Source of the DNA: Promethearchaeota archaeon
GTDB lineage: Archaea > Asgardarchaeota > Lokiarchaeia > Sigyniarchaeales > Promethearchaeaceae
Length of the DNA: 7,421 bases
Direction: 5' to 3'
Assembly (NCBI GenBank): GCA_014729055.1
Contig: WJKO01000670.1
Coordinates: 1 to 7,421 of the forward strand
A model generated the notes under the pieces. That model made no database searches, was not told the origin of the DNA, and was given only the letters and a program-made list of their open reading frames with translations. Position numbers and translations under genes: made by a program. Numbering within the stretch: position 1 is the first letter of the stretch; each line of letters begins with the position of its first letter. Below, one piece after another: positions 1 through 6,145 of the stretch.

Positions 1-1348
1 CAATTCTATATCAAAGGGTATCGTATTTCAATCAAATAAATCGAAAAACTATTCATTAGTGAGATTAAAACCCGAAACGAGTGATGACGATCGAGATTCG
101 GAATTAAAATCTCATTACTCTACAACTGTTGGAAAACTGAATAGATATTTACGAGTAGGAACAGAAGACATTTTTCAAGTAGCATTCGAAGATGTAGGTC
201 GAAATTACGCATACTTAAACCAAGGTTATACTGTATCAGGAGAGCTCGCAGTTATTATGCCTTACAACAAGCGAGGCTTTATTAGTAAAAAGATCCGGGA
301 TAAAGAGACACGAAAAAAGCTGAAGGGTGTTATTAATAAGGTGTCCGTTGATGATTTTGGAATATTGATCAGAACTGCCGCAAAATATGCAAGCGAGATT
401 GAAATCTTGCGAGAAATTCAGAAATTGAGAGATCGTTATCTCAAAATCGAATCTAAGATTAATCAATCTAAATCAACAATAGGTCAGATTATCTCAGAAT
501 ATGTTTCAACAAATTATCTTCTACCAAGCACAAGTAAATTAAAGATGGATAAGATTAGGAGCCAGATTGTGCCAACGGTCGCATTACACCATAGTATTAA
601 AGCAGCCCCATATAGTAATAATACACTACACATGAAAGTATTGAATCTAATAGAAAGTGTAGTGAATGAGACGGGAATGCTAGATTTTAACCAAGCTATT
701 AATGATAAATTCATTAGATTTTATTATAATAACTTATATGCCCCAAGACAATTTTTAAATATCTATCATAATAAAATAAACGGAAGAAATATTACACTGC
801 GACCAGGAATTTTAAAGAAGATTGAACGAGATCGTTCCGTTCCAAATGCATTAAAAATTATATTAAGACGGAATCTTACTGGTCATGGATTATATGATGG
901 ACTTAATATTCCAATTGAGAAGAACGATTATGCGATTTCGGTATTTACCTCGGGAAATATGTACTATGAGACGATTTATTATTCAAAAAATAATGAGTTA
1001 AAGGGACGATATTTCAATATAAATACACCTCTTTTCCTAAGCTCAAATGGTATTCATTATAATGATCTGGAAATAGATGTCATTGAGCCGTTGAATAAAC
1101 CAAGAGAAATTATCGATAAGGGATTGCTAGACAAAGCATTTGAGTTGAACTTAATCTCTGAGCAACTCTATAATAAATCTATCGATACTGCAGAGAAATT
1201 AAGATCTGGGGAAATTCTAAGCGAGCTTGATAAAAAGAATCGCAGATCTCGGCTGTATAGGAAACGAGAAAAACAAGACACCGAAAAAATGGAAAAAGAT
1301 CAAAAAGAAGACGATAAGGAAACTGGTTCTGATTCCGAGGAAGAATAA
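1..1348 (+). CDS. fau-1: FAU-1 family probable ribonuclease / RNA-binding protein (5' end missing)
   Basis: The reading frame is already open at base 2 and has no stop before 1346-1348. A GTG at 59 is therefore not needed as a start, and the gene very probably begins outside the window. Numbering from that GTG codon, residues 61-110 (GELAVIMPYNKRGFISKKIR, then GILIRTAAKYAS) match the RNase E/G-like part of archaeal FAU-1. Residues 168-181 (RSQIVPTVALHHSIKA region) and 278-355 (YDGLNIPIE, YFNINTP, YNDLEIDVIEP, EIIDKG) match its C-terminal DUF402 domain. The missing N-terminus should carry the rest of the S1-like region. FAU-1 of Pyrococcus binds AU-rich RNA and is implicated in 5S rRNA processing; it acts in the cytosol. 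The RNase E metal-binding catalytic block is not visible, DUF402 occupying that position as in other FAU-1 proteins. The last ~40 residues are an odd lysine/arginine then Asp/Glu-rich tail, probably disordered. Family assignment is firm; substrate is inferred. Confidence 0.93.
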   Translation, partial: NSISKGIVFQSNKSKNYSLVRLKPETSDDDRDSELKSHYSTTVGKLNRYLRVGTEDIFQVAFEDVGRNYAYLNQGYTVSGELAVIMPYNKRGFISKKIRDKETRKKLKGVINKVSVDDFGILIRTAAKYASEIEILREIQKLRDRYLKIESKINQSKSTIGQIISEYVSTNYLLPSTSKLKMDKIRSQIVPTVALHHSIKAAPYSNNTLHMKVLNLIESVVNETGMLDFNQAINDKFIRFYYNNLYAPRQFLNIYHNKINGRNITLRPGILKKIERDRSVPNALKIILRRNLTGHGLYDGLNIPIEKNDYAISVFTSGNMYYETIYYSKNNELKGRYFNINTPLFLSSNGIHYNDLEIDVIEPLNKPREIIDKGLLDKAFELNLISEQLYNKSIDTAEKLRSGEILSELDKKNRRSRLYRKREKQDTEKMEKDQKEDDKETGSDSEEE

Positions 1349-1353
1349 ATTCC

Positions 1354-1391
1354 AATTATCTATCTTTTTGAAAAAATTATAAAAGATAATT
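1354..1391. terminator. Candidate bidirectional terminator between convergent genes
   Basis: AATTATCT (1354-1361) is repeated in inverse orientation as AGATAATT (1384-1391). An alternative pairing is TATCTTTT (1361-1368) with AAAAGATA (1381-1388). Between the arms lie T5 (1365-1369) and A6 (1371-1376), which give an oligo-U run to transcripts from either side. The element fills the 28-bp gap between the FAU-1 stop and the M42 stop and runs slightly into the M42 3' end. Archaeal termination relies mainly on oligo-T, so the T-runs may matter more than the stem. Function is inferred. Confidence 0.5.
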
Positions 1392-2465
1392 TCCATCTTG
1401 CTTTTTTAGCAAGTAAACTTTAAGAATTTTAATCAGATTCGAGATATCTTCAAGGTCCGCTACTTCTATCATAGTATGCATATATCTTAAGGGTACACTC
1501 ATCAAACCAACAGGCACACCAGTTCCAGTAGTTTGTATTACCCTCGCATCCGTGCCCGTTAAACCACTTGCAGGTTCTATTTGAAATGGTATATCTTCTT
1601 GTTTTGCGATTTTAATTAACCTTTTTGATATTTTTGGATGTAGATTGGGTCCAATCGATATTGACGGCCCTTTTCCTTGTTCAATATCCATTTCTTTCTC
1701 CTTGCTGACTGTTGGATAGTCGATAGCATGAGTTACTTCCAAGACTACTGCTGATTGTGGTAATTCATTGTTACATATAATCTTAGCACCATTTACACCG
1801 ATTTCTTCTTGAGTTGTGAATACAAATATCACTGTATTTTTCCGATTATTAACTTTTGATAGTTCTTTTAGTAAATGAATTAAAATATAGCATCCCAATC
1901 TATCATCAAATGCCTTGCCACAGATTTTATTAGTATTAGGAAAACGCATAAAATCTTGGATAAATTCAATAAAATCACCAATTTGAACATATTTTTCTGT
2001 TTCTTCTCTGGAATTAGTCCCAATATCCAAAAATACTTCTTCAATAGGTGTTGTTTTATCCCTATTCTTTCTTTTAATTAAATGAATCGCTTTCTCACCA
2101 AATACTCCAGGCACGTCTCCTGATTTTCCAGAGATTGATACTTTACTACCAGGGATTAGGCGAATATTCTGCCCACCGACACTTGCGACTCTGAGATATC
2201 CCTTATCATCTATATATCTAACCATAAAACCAATTTCATCCATATGTGCCGCTAGAAGAATCGAATTCTTTTCGCTTTCACCATTTAATTTTGCATATAA
2301 GTTTCCCATAACATCAGTTTTAATTTCATCGCAAAACGGAGTTATTATTTCTTTTATGAACTTACGTACTTTTTCTTCGTGGCCTGAACACCCTCTTAGT
2401 TCTGATATGGTTTTTAGAAGCTTAAGATCTAACCCAAAATCATTTTCTTCATTTAATTTCGCCAT
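1377..2465 (-). CDS. M42 family metallopeptidase (TET-type aminopeptidase / CelM-like)
   Basis: This 362-residue protein has the full length of M42 peptidases, which are cytosolic dinuclear metal aminopeptidases that form dodecameric tetrahedral shells and trim peptides released by the proteasome. The family ligands are visible in order: H74 and D76 (AAHMDEIG), D187 (KAFDDRLG, the bridging Asp), catalytic E220 with ligand E221 (TTQEEIG), E243 (VLEVTHAID) and H330 (RYMHT). Spacing agrees with PhTET (D182, E212/E213, D235, H323). At the D235 position this protein has Glu, a conservative carboxylate change. A region at about 96-165 corresponds to the inserted dimerisation domain. The start is fixed because an in-frame TAA immediately precedes the ATG; no Shine-Dalgarno is seen. 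It lies 33 bp downstream of the zinc-ribbon gene on the same strand and is probably co-transcribed with it. Older annotations call such proteins endoglucanase, which is misleading. Exact peptide preference cannot be read. Confidence 0.93.
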   Translation of the reverse strand: MAKLNEENDFGLDLKLLKTISELRGCSGHEEKVRKFIKEIITPFCDEIKTDVMGNLYAKLNGESEKNSILLAAHMDEIGFMVRYIDDKGYLRVASVGGQNIRLIPGSKVSISGKSGDVPGVFGEKAIHLIKRKNRDKTTPIEEVFLDIGTNSREETEKYVQIGDFIEFIQDFMRFPNTNKICGKAFDDRLGCYILIHLLKELSKVNNRKNTVIFVFTTQEEIGVNGAKIICNNELPQSAVVLEVTHAIDYPTVSKEKEMDIEQGKGPSISIGPNLHPKISKRLIKIAKQEDIPFQIEPASGLTGTDARVIQTTGTGVPVGLMSVPLRYMHTMIEVADLEDISNLIKILKVYLLKKQDGNYLL

Positions 2466-2484
2466 TTAAACTCGCTTTAAGATC

Positions 2485-2510
2485 ATTTTTTATCTTTTTT
2501 ATCTTTTATC
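2485..2510. repeat. Short T(4-6)ATC tandem repeat
   Basis: Three imperfect iterations of T4-6ATC run through the gap between the zinc-ribbon and M42 genes and over the zinc-ribbon stop codon (2499-2501). Read on the minus strand, the direction of these genes, this is (GATA4-6)n, an A-rich leader ahead of the M42 start. It may be just slippage-prone A/T sequence; no function is claimed. Confidence 0.45.
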
Positions 2511-3032
2511 TTTAGAGGTTAAGTAAAAATTTCCAGATGGTAAAGAAATTAATATCCCTCGGTCTCGTAGGGTTTTTACTAACCTTTTCTCTACATTTTT
2601 ACTCATTCCTAATTCAGTAGAGATCATATCGAAGATATAATGCGGAAAGCCATCATTTTTATGAATATGTTCATTTCTCTGAAAGTATAAAATTCTATTG
2701 ATGAATTGATTAATTTCTTCTTCATTCTGTGCATTTTTCTTAGTAATTATGGGTTTATATGAATTCGATTGTACCCTAAATATTTGCTGCTTTTGCTTAA
2801 AGGTGATCTCTGGCGTTGTGCTTTTAAAATCTTTGGTTTTAGAGTGAAATTTTTCATTTTGTTTTTTTTTTACTAACCGCATAGCTTTCGTACATCCTTC
2901 TACAACCGTACCTTTAACGTCAGTGACTTTATGAAATCTTCTGCATCGTGGACATTTTTTGCCCTTTTGATCTACTTTAGCATAGGTATATTGATGACAT
3001 TTTGAACATAGAAAAACGATATATTTTTGCAT
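2499..3032 (-). CDS. DUF1922-type zinc ribbon protein with C-terminal winged helix-like domain
   Basis: This is a 177-residue protein. Residues 1-62 form a zinc ribbon with C9-x2-C12 and C27-x2-C30 followed by a V-x-G, A-x-x-LVKKKQNEKF helix, the pattern of archaeal DUF1922 proteins such as MTH1184. Residues 63-105 are a charged, low-complexity linker. Residues 106-173 look like a winged helix: a helix around 130-140, the turn LGMS, a recognition-type helix 145-157 and a wing with ISLPSGNFYLT. The combination suggests a nucleic-acid-binding protein, perhaps a transcription regulator, but the DUF1922 function is unknown. The start is constrained: only two codons (GTA, ATT) separate the ATG from an in-frame TGA upstream. 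No Shine-Dalgarno is visible, consistent with a leaderless mRNA. It heads a probable operon with the M42 peptidase and is divergent from the PfkB kinase gene across 66 bp. The domain call for the C-terminus rests on pattern only. Confidence 0.8.
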   Translation of the reverse strand: MQKYIVFLCSKCHQYTYAKVDQKGKKCPRCRRFHKVTDVKGTVVEGCTKAMRLVKKKQNEKFHSKTKDFKSTTPEITFKQKQQIFRVQSNSYKPIITKKNAQNEEEINQFINRILYFQRNEHIHKNDGFPHYIFDMISTELGMSKNVEKRLVKTLRDRGILISLPSGNFYLTSKDKR

Positions 3033-3098
3033 TACAATTCAAATAATAACATAAGATTGATCTTTAAAAATAAAAAAAACCAATTTGGCGAATATTAA
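3033..3098. promoter_or_regulatory. Divergent promoter region between zinc-ribbon and PfkB kinase genes
   Basis: The 66-bp gap holds one strongly A/T-rich block, CTTTAAAAATAAAAAAAAC (3062-3080). Its centre is about 30 bp from both flanking start codons (3032 on minus, 3099 on plus). That is the usual TATA-to-start distance for leaderless archaeal transcripts, so the block could serve one or both directions. No inverted repeat stands out as an operator. This is inference from spacing and composition. Confidence 0.45.
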
Positions 3099-4064
3099 AT
3101 GATACATTGCGTTCTTTTGAATCCTACGGTAGATAGAATACTGAGAATCGCGGGATTTAAACTGGCAAGCACCTATAAAGTGAACAAAATCCATGAATTT
3201 CCAGTCGGTAAAGCAATTAGCGTAGCTTTGACATTGAAAGAGCTGCAACAAGATGTTAATGTAATTGCATTAATTGGTCAAAAAGAAATCACATCGTATG
3301 AGAGATTTCTCAGACGAAAAAAAATTGCACACACCTTAATCCCTATTGATGGAGATACACGTTCAAATATTACCATTTTAGACGATAAAAAAAAGATGAC
3401 AACGCACCTTAGATTGCCTGGATTTCGAGTTAATCAATTTCATTTGAAAAAAATAGAGAATATATTAGTCAATAAGGTTAAAGAAAATGATTTCGTTGTT
3501 TTTTCAGGTTCCTTTCCTGATGGAGTACCAGCAGATTATCATTTTCGAGTCCATGAATTATTAAAAAATAAAAATATTAAATTTATCGTTGATACGAGCG
3601 GACGCCCATTGGAATTATTATTGAATGTAAATCCCTTTATTATTAAAGCTAATTTAGAAGAAATGTCAGTTATCTTGAATAAAGAACTTACAGAAGCGCA
3701 AGAATTAGAAAATCGACCGACGGATGAGGATCTCCAACAACTCCTCGAAATGTGTTCGAATCTGAATAATATTGCAGCACGCTTTAATGTGTTAACTTTA
3801 GGGGATTATGGTGCACTATTATTCACAGATCAAGAACGATATTATGGATTCTTGGACATTGAAGATGCTACATACACAGTTGGATGTGGAGACTCCTTCT
3901 TAGGGGGATTAATCGCAGGACTTAATCAAAATAAAAGCCTTCCAGACATATTACGCTTAGCCGTCGCTTGTGGAGGTGCCAATACGCAAGAGTTGGGAGC
4001 GGGTCTACTCAAGAAAAGCGATGTAGATAAATACTTAGAATTAGTAGAACTTAAAAAACTATAA
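3099..4064 (+). CDS. PfkB-family sugar-phosphate kinase (FruK/LacC-like 1-phosphofructokinase subgroup)
   Basis: This 321-residue protein has the normal length for the PfkB ribokinase-like family, which phosphorylates sugars or sugar phosphates with ATP in the cytosol. FruK/LacC-type landmarks are present: LNPTVDR (7-13, sugar-binding D12), TRSNITI (87-93), SGSFPDGVP (136-144), IVDTSGRPL (163-171), IKANLEEM (182-189), LGDYGALL (234-241), the catalytic TVGCGDSFLGG (260-270, base D265), and GANTQELGAG (293-302). Two departures stand out: the substrate loop normally reading GGKG-x-N is VGKAIS (36-41), and the anion-hole GAGD is GCGD. The substrate may therefore not be fructose 1-phosphate or tagatose 6-phosphate. 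The start is fixed by an in-frame TAA directly before the ATG, with no Shine-Dalgarno and a TATA-like block about 30 bp upstream. It is divergent from the zinc-ribbon gene and followed by a T9 tract. Family is certain; substrate is open. Confidence 0.9.
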   Translation: MIHCVLLNPTVDRILRIAGFKLASTYKVNKIHEFPVGKAISVALTLKELQQDVNVIALIGQKEITSYERFLRRKKIAHTLIPIDGDTRSNITILDDKKKMTTHLRLPGFRVNQFHLKKIENILVNKVKENDFVVFSGSFPDGVPADYHFRVHELLKNKNIKFIVDTSGRPLELLLNVNPFIIKANLEEMSVILNKELTEAQELENRPTDEDLQQLLEMCSNLNNIAARFNVLTLGDYGALLFTDQERYYGFLDIEDATYTVGCGDSFLGGLIAGLNQNKSLPDILRLAVACGGANTQELGAGLLKKSDVDKYLELVELKKL

Positions 4065-4102
4065 ATTAACCAAATTTGACCACACAGCAACAAGTAAAAA
4101 AC

Positions 4103-4111
4103 TTTTTTTTT
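4103..4111 (+). terminator. Oligo-T terminator after the PfkB kinase gene
   Basis: A run of nine T on the coding strand begins 39 bp after the kinase stop codon, without a stable stem ahead of it. This is the typical form of an archaeal intrinsic terminator. Position and composition are seen; the function is inferred. Confidence 0.55.
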
Positions 4112-4142
4112 ATTTAAAAACATCAAATGAATGGAGTTATGT
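4108..4142 (+). promoter_or_regulatory. Candidate TATA element and GGAG ribosome-binding site of the XPF gene
   Basis: TTTATTTAAAAAC (4108-4120) is TATA-like and lies about 28-31 bp before the ATG codons at 4143 and 4146. GGAG (4133-4136) lies 6 and 9 bp before those same codons. The first in-frame ATG, at 4131, would be only about 16 bp from the TATA-like element and overlaps the GGAG. Both signals therefore favour a start at 4143 or 4146. If transcription begins right at about 4142 the GGAG would not be in the mRNA, so the two signals cannot both act in the simplest way. Confidence 0.4.
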
Positions 4143-4994
4143 ATGATGTCAAAAGATAAGAAAGTTAGTGAATTAAAGGAAAATCAAGATGAAGGATTAG
4201 ATGAGGAAGATTTATTTCAGGAAATATTAAGGAACAAGTATGGGGAAGATTTCGAGATTAACCCAGAAAATAAAAAGGACTTCGATCCATACATTATTGT
4301 TGATATGAGAGAGCGAGGGAGTGGTATTGTTGAGGAATTGGAGGATCTAGGTGCTAATGTAGTTGTTGAAACACTCGATGCAGGAGACTATTTATTATCT
4401 AGTAATGTTGCTGTAGAGCGTAAACGGGGAGATGATTTCTATGGTTCTCTTTTTAGCGGTTCGAATCAGACAAACGTCTTTGAGGAGTTAATTAGATTAA
4501 AAGATTCGGTGGATACCCCAATGCTAATTTTGGAACATTTCTCATTTATGTTTCGTAGGGGTGAAAAAATGATAAATAGTCTTTATGGAGCTTTAGTAGC
4601 AATTGCAACACAAATGAATATTCCAATCTTGCCGACAAGGAGTATTTCCGATACTGCCATTGTTTTATACAGAATCTCGAAACAACAGCAAGGAGAACTT
4701 AAAGTAAATGCAATTGCTAGAAGAGCACCGAAAACTATGTCTATTAAAGAGCGACAAACATTTTTCTTGGAGGGTTTATTTAATGTGGGTCCAAAGAAGG
4801 CAGAATCCTTAATAGAGGAATTTAAATGTCCTATTAATTTTCTCACGGAATTAATGGGAACCAATATTCTTTATACTCGAACCGGTAATCCTAAGGGTAT
4901 TGATGGTAAATTAGCTGAAATCAAGGGATTTGGCGTAAAATTCGTTCGTCAGAACCAGAAATTGTTATCTGCAGAAGAAGAAGACGATATTTAA
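4143..4994 (+). CDS. xpf: XPF/ERCC4-type structure-specific endonuclease, short archaeal form without helicase
   Basis: The longest reading starts at 4131 (287 residues); I prefer ATG 4143 because of a GGAG 6 bp upstream and TATA spacing. Numbered from 4131, an acidic N-terminal segment of about 50 residues precedes the ERCC4 nuclease domain (53-185): IIVDMRERGS (55-64, D58), ETLDAGDYLLSS (80-91, D86), and the signature VERKRGDDF (95-103; E96, R97, K98, D101/D102). Two helix-hairpin-helix motifs follow, LFNVGPKKAESLIEEF (216-231) and the region around LAEIKGFGVKFV (261-272). Such proteins dimerise and cut branched DNA such as 3' flaps, forks and crosslink intermediates. Euryarchaeal Hef carries a helicase in front; this one does not, like crenarchaeal XPF. 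A C-terminal PCNA-interacting box, known from crenarchaeal XPF, is not evident; the protein ends in SAEEEDDI. It is convergent with the TIM-barrel gene downstream. Confidence 0.92.
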   Translation: MMSKDKKVSELKENQDEGLDEEDLFQEILRNKYGEDFEINPENKKDFDPYIIVDMRERGSGIVEELEDLGANVVVETLDAGDYLLSSNVAVERKRGDDFYGSLFSGSNQTNVFEELIRLKDSVDTPMLILEHFSFMFRRGEKMINSLYGALVAIATQMNIPILPTRSISDTAIVLYRISKQQQGELKVNAIARRAPKTMSIKERQTFFLEGLFNVGPKKAESLIEEFKCPINFLTELMGTNILYTRTGNPKGIDGKLAEIKGFGVKFVRQNQKLLSAEEEDDI

Positions 4995-5010
4995 AAAAGT
5001 GAAAGATTTA

Positions 5011-5049
5011 TGAATCAATTATCATGTTTGATTAAAATTTATTGATTCA
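5011..5049. terminator. Inverted repeat, candidate bidirectional terminator
   Basis: TGAATCAAT (5011-5019) is perfectly repeated in inverse as ATTGATTCA (5041-5049), a 9-bp stem with a 21-nt loop. The loop contains ATCA (5021-5024) and TGAT (5029-5032), which can form a small inner hairpin. It sits between the convergent XPF and TIM-barrel genes, with its right arm ending two bases before the TIM-barrel stop. A6 at 4993-4998 gives an oligo-U run for transcripts from the minus strand. A terminator role is inferred from position. Confidence 0.5.
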
Positions 5050-5050
5050 G

Positions 5051-5947
5051 TTAATCTCCAAGAAGTTTGTCCATAAGTTCATCGGGATCTGGTAAATCTG
5101 TTTTAATCTGGTAATCTTTTCCTTCAGCTTTAGCAATGGAGTATTTACATAATTCATACGTCTTCAGAACGCCAAGTGGTGCAGGAATCCGTCCTTCCCA
5201 TTCGATTGATAAATTAATATCAATCCCCGCATCATGCATTAGCTTTATAGCTCTTGGATAATCTAATGTAGTTTCCAAGCCATTTTCATCAAATGTATAG
5301 GTCTTTGCATGCATATATTTTATAGCGTTTTTCTTAATCAACAGATCTAGAGAATCCCATCTCAATTTATCGTTTTCATAATTACCGATATCATATATAA
5401 AACCTAGGTGCTTTGATTGTAATGCATCTAATAGTTTTTCTTGATAGTCGGGGTTACTAGAATATCGATGATGGGTTTCAATACAAAGCGTCACGTCTCT
5501 ACTTTGAGCATATTCTAAGGCAGGTTTTAGCACTTCAACAGTCCATTCCACTGCTTCCGCGGTATTCCTTGGTTTTTTAGGTATCAATCCCATCTTTTTA
5601 TCCCAGCTTTTTCCGCCACCCAATGATAATCGAAACTTATGAATGCCATTATCAGCAGCAATGTCAGTCCAATGTTTGAGTTCTTTTATTGCTTCAGGTC
5701 TACTTGATTTTCCCACTAAAGGATGAGGATGAGGTCCTAAAGAAAATATTTTTATTCCGTGTTCTCCAAATGCTTCAATAGCTTTTTTCAATATCTTTGG
5801 ATCAGAATTGAAGGTGCGATCAAGCATCTCTACTTCATCTACATCATCCATCAATTTAATATAATCAATTACTGGTTGATAGCTTCCGCCCATGGTCATT
5901 AATGCCCATTCTTTACGAAAGCTATATGTATTAAAAGCGATTTTCAT
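5051..5947 (-). CDS. Sugar phosphate isomerase/epimerase family TIM-barrel protein (AP endonuclease 2 fold)
   Basis: This 298-residue protein has the length and motif order of the xylose isomerase-like TIM-barrel family (AP_endonuc_2). It opens with the first barrel strand MKIAFNTYSFR. Probable metal ligands follow at strand ends: E157 (CIETHHRY), D186 (FIYDIGNYEND), H213 (YMHAKTYTFD) and E249 (LSIEWEGR). Members isomerise or epimerise sugars or related keto compounds with a divalent metal, and a few are endonuclease IV; the lack of the extra endonuclease IV zinc ligands argues for a small-molecule enzyme here. Substrate cannot be read. No signal peptide is present, so it is cytosolic. The start is limited by an in-frame TGA three codons upstream. 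It stands alone, convergent with XPF and divergent from the unknown gene at 6146, so context does not reveal its pathway; the PfkB kinase in the window may or may not be related. Confidence 0.85.
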   Translation of the reverse strand: MKIAFNTYSFRKEWALMTMGGSYQPVIDYIKLMDDVDEVEMLDRTFNSDPKILKKAIEAFGEHGIKIFSLGPHPHPLVGKSSRPEAIKELKHWTDIAADNGIHKFRLSLGGGKSWDKKMGLIPKKPRNTAEAVEWTVEVLKPALEYAQSRDVTLCIETHHRYSSNPDYQEKLLDALQSKHLGFIYDIGNYENDKLRWDSLDLLIKKNAIKYMHAKTYTFDENGLETTLDYPRAIKLMHDAGIDINLSIEWEGRIPAPLGVLKTYELCKYSIAKAEGKDYQIKTDLPDPDELMDKLLGD

Positions 5948-6145
5948 TTTATTTCATGTGATTTAAACTGACCTTCCATTTTAAATTATCTGAAAACTGG
6001 ATCATTAAAAATAGAAATTTTTAATAAGATTCTTTAGAAATCTGCTTATTTTTTAACAAAAGTATCTTTTTCTATTTTAGATACTTATTTAACATTAAAA
6101 GAATTACACTAAGCAAGAAAAACCAAAATAAGAGAGAGATGTGAA
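5948..6145. promoter_or_regulatory. Divergent intergenic region with inverted repeats
   Basis: This 198-bp non-coding stretch separates the minus-strand TIM-barrel gene from the plus-strand unknown gene, so both promoters should lie here. ATTTTAAATTAT near 5978-5989 is a TATA-like candidate for the minus gene. CTTATTTAACATTAAAAG (6084-6101) is one for the plus gene and would give a leader of some 20-35 nt. Inverted repeats are ATTAAAAAT/ATTTTTAAT (6004-6012 and 6017-6025, 4-nt spacer), AGATT/AATCT (6027-6031 and 6039-6043) and AAGTATCT/AGATACTT (6060-6067 and 6079-6086). They could be operators or hairpins, though such A/T-rich DNA yields repeats by chance. Confidence 0.45.

Noticed and set aside
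59..61. GTG at 59 as the start of the FAU-1 gene
   Set aside because: The frame is open upstream to the window edge (GIVFQSNKS and so on), and the protein lacks the N-terminal part that FAU-1 proteins have, so the gene most likely starts outside.
236..714. Minus-strand open frames at 236-466 and 514-714
   Set aside because: They lie fully inside the well-supported FAU-1 gene on the other strand, show no family motif and look like chance frames.
2485..2514. T-rich repeat as a CRISPR-like or terminator element
   Set aside because: The units are only 7-9 bases and low complexity with no spacers. The T-rich strand is not the coding strand of the adjacent genes, so it would not terminate them.
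3039..3251. Minus-strand open frame spanning the divergent promoter and the start of the kinase gene
   Set aside because: It overlaps the clearly coding kinase N-terminus in antisense and has no recognisable features.
3926..4126. Minus-strand open frame over the kinase 3' end
   Set aside because: It is antisense to the conserved GCGDSFLGG region; its hydrophobic N-terminus comes from the T/A-rich gap.
4583..4864. Minus-strand 93-codon frame with a hydrophobic C-terminal half, possible small membrane protein
   Set aside because: It lies entirely antisense to the conserved nuclease and helix-hairpin-helix part of XPF; the hydrophobic look follows from the opposite-strand codons.
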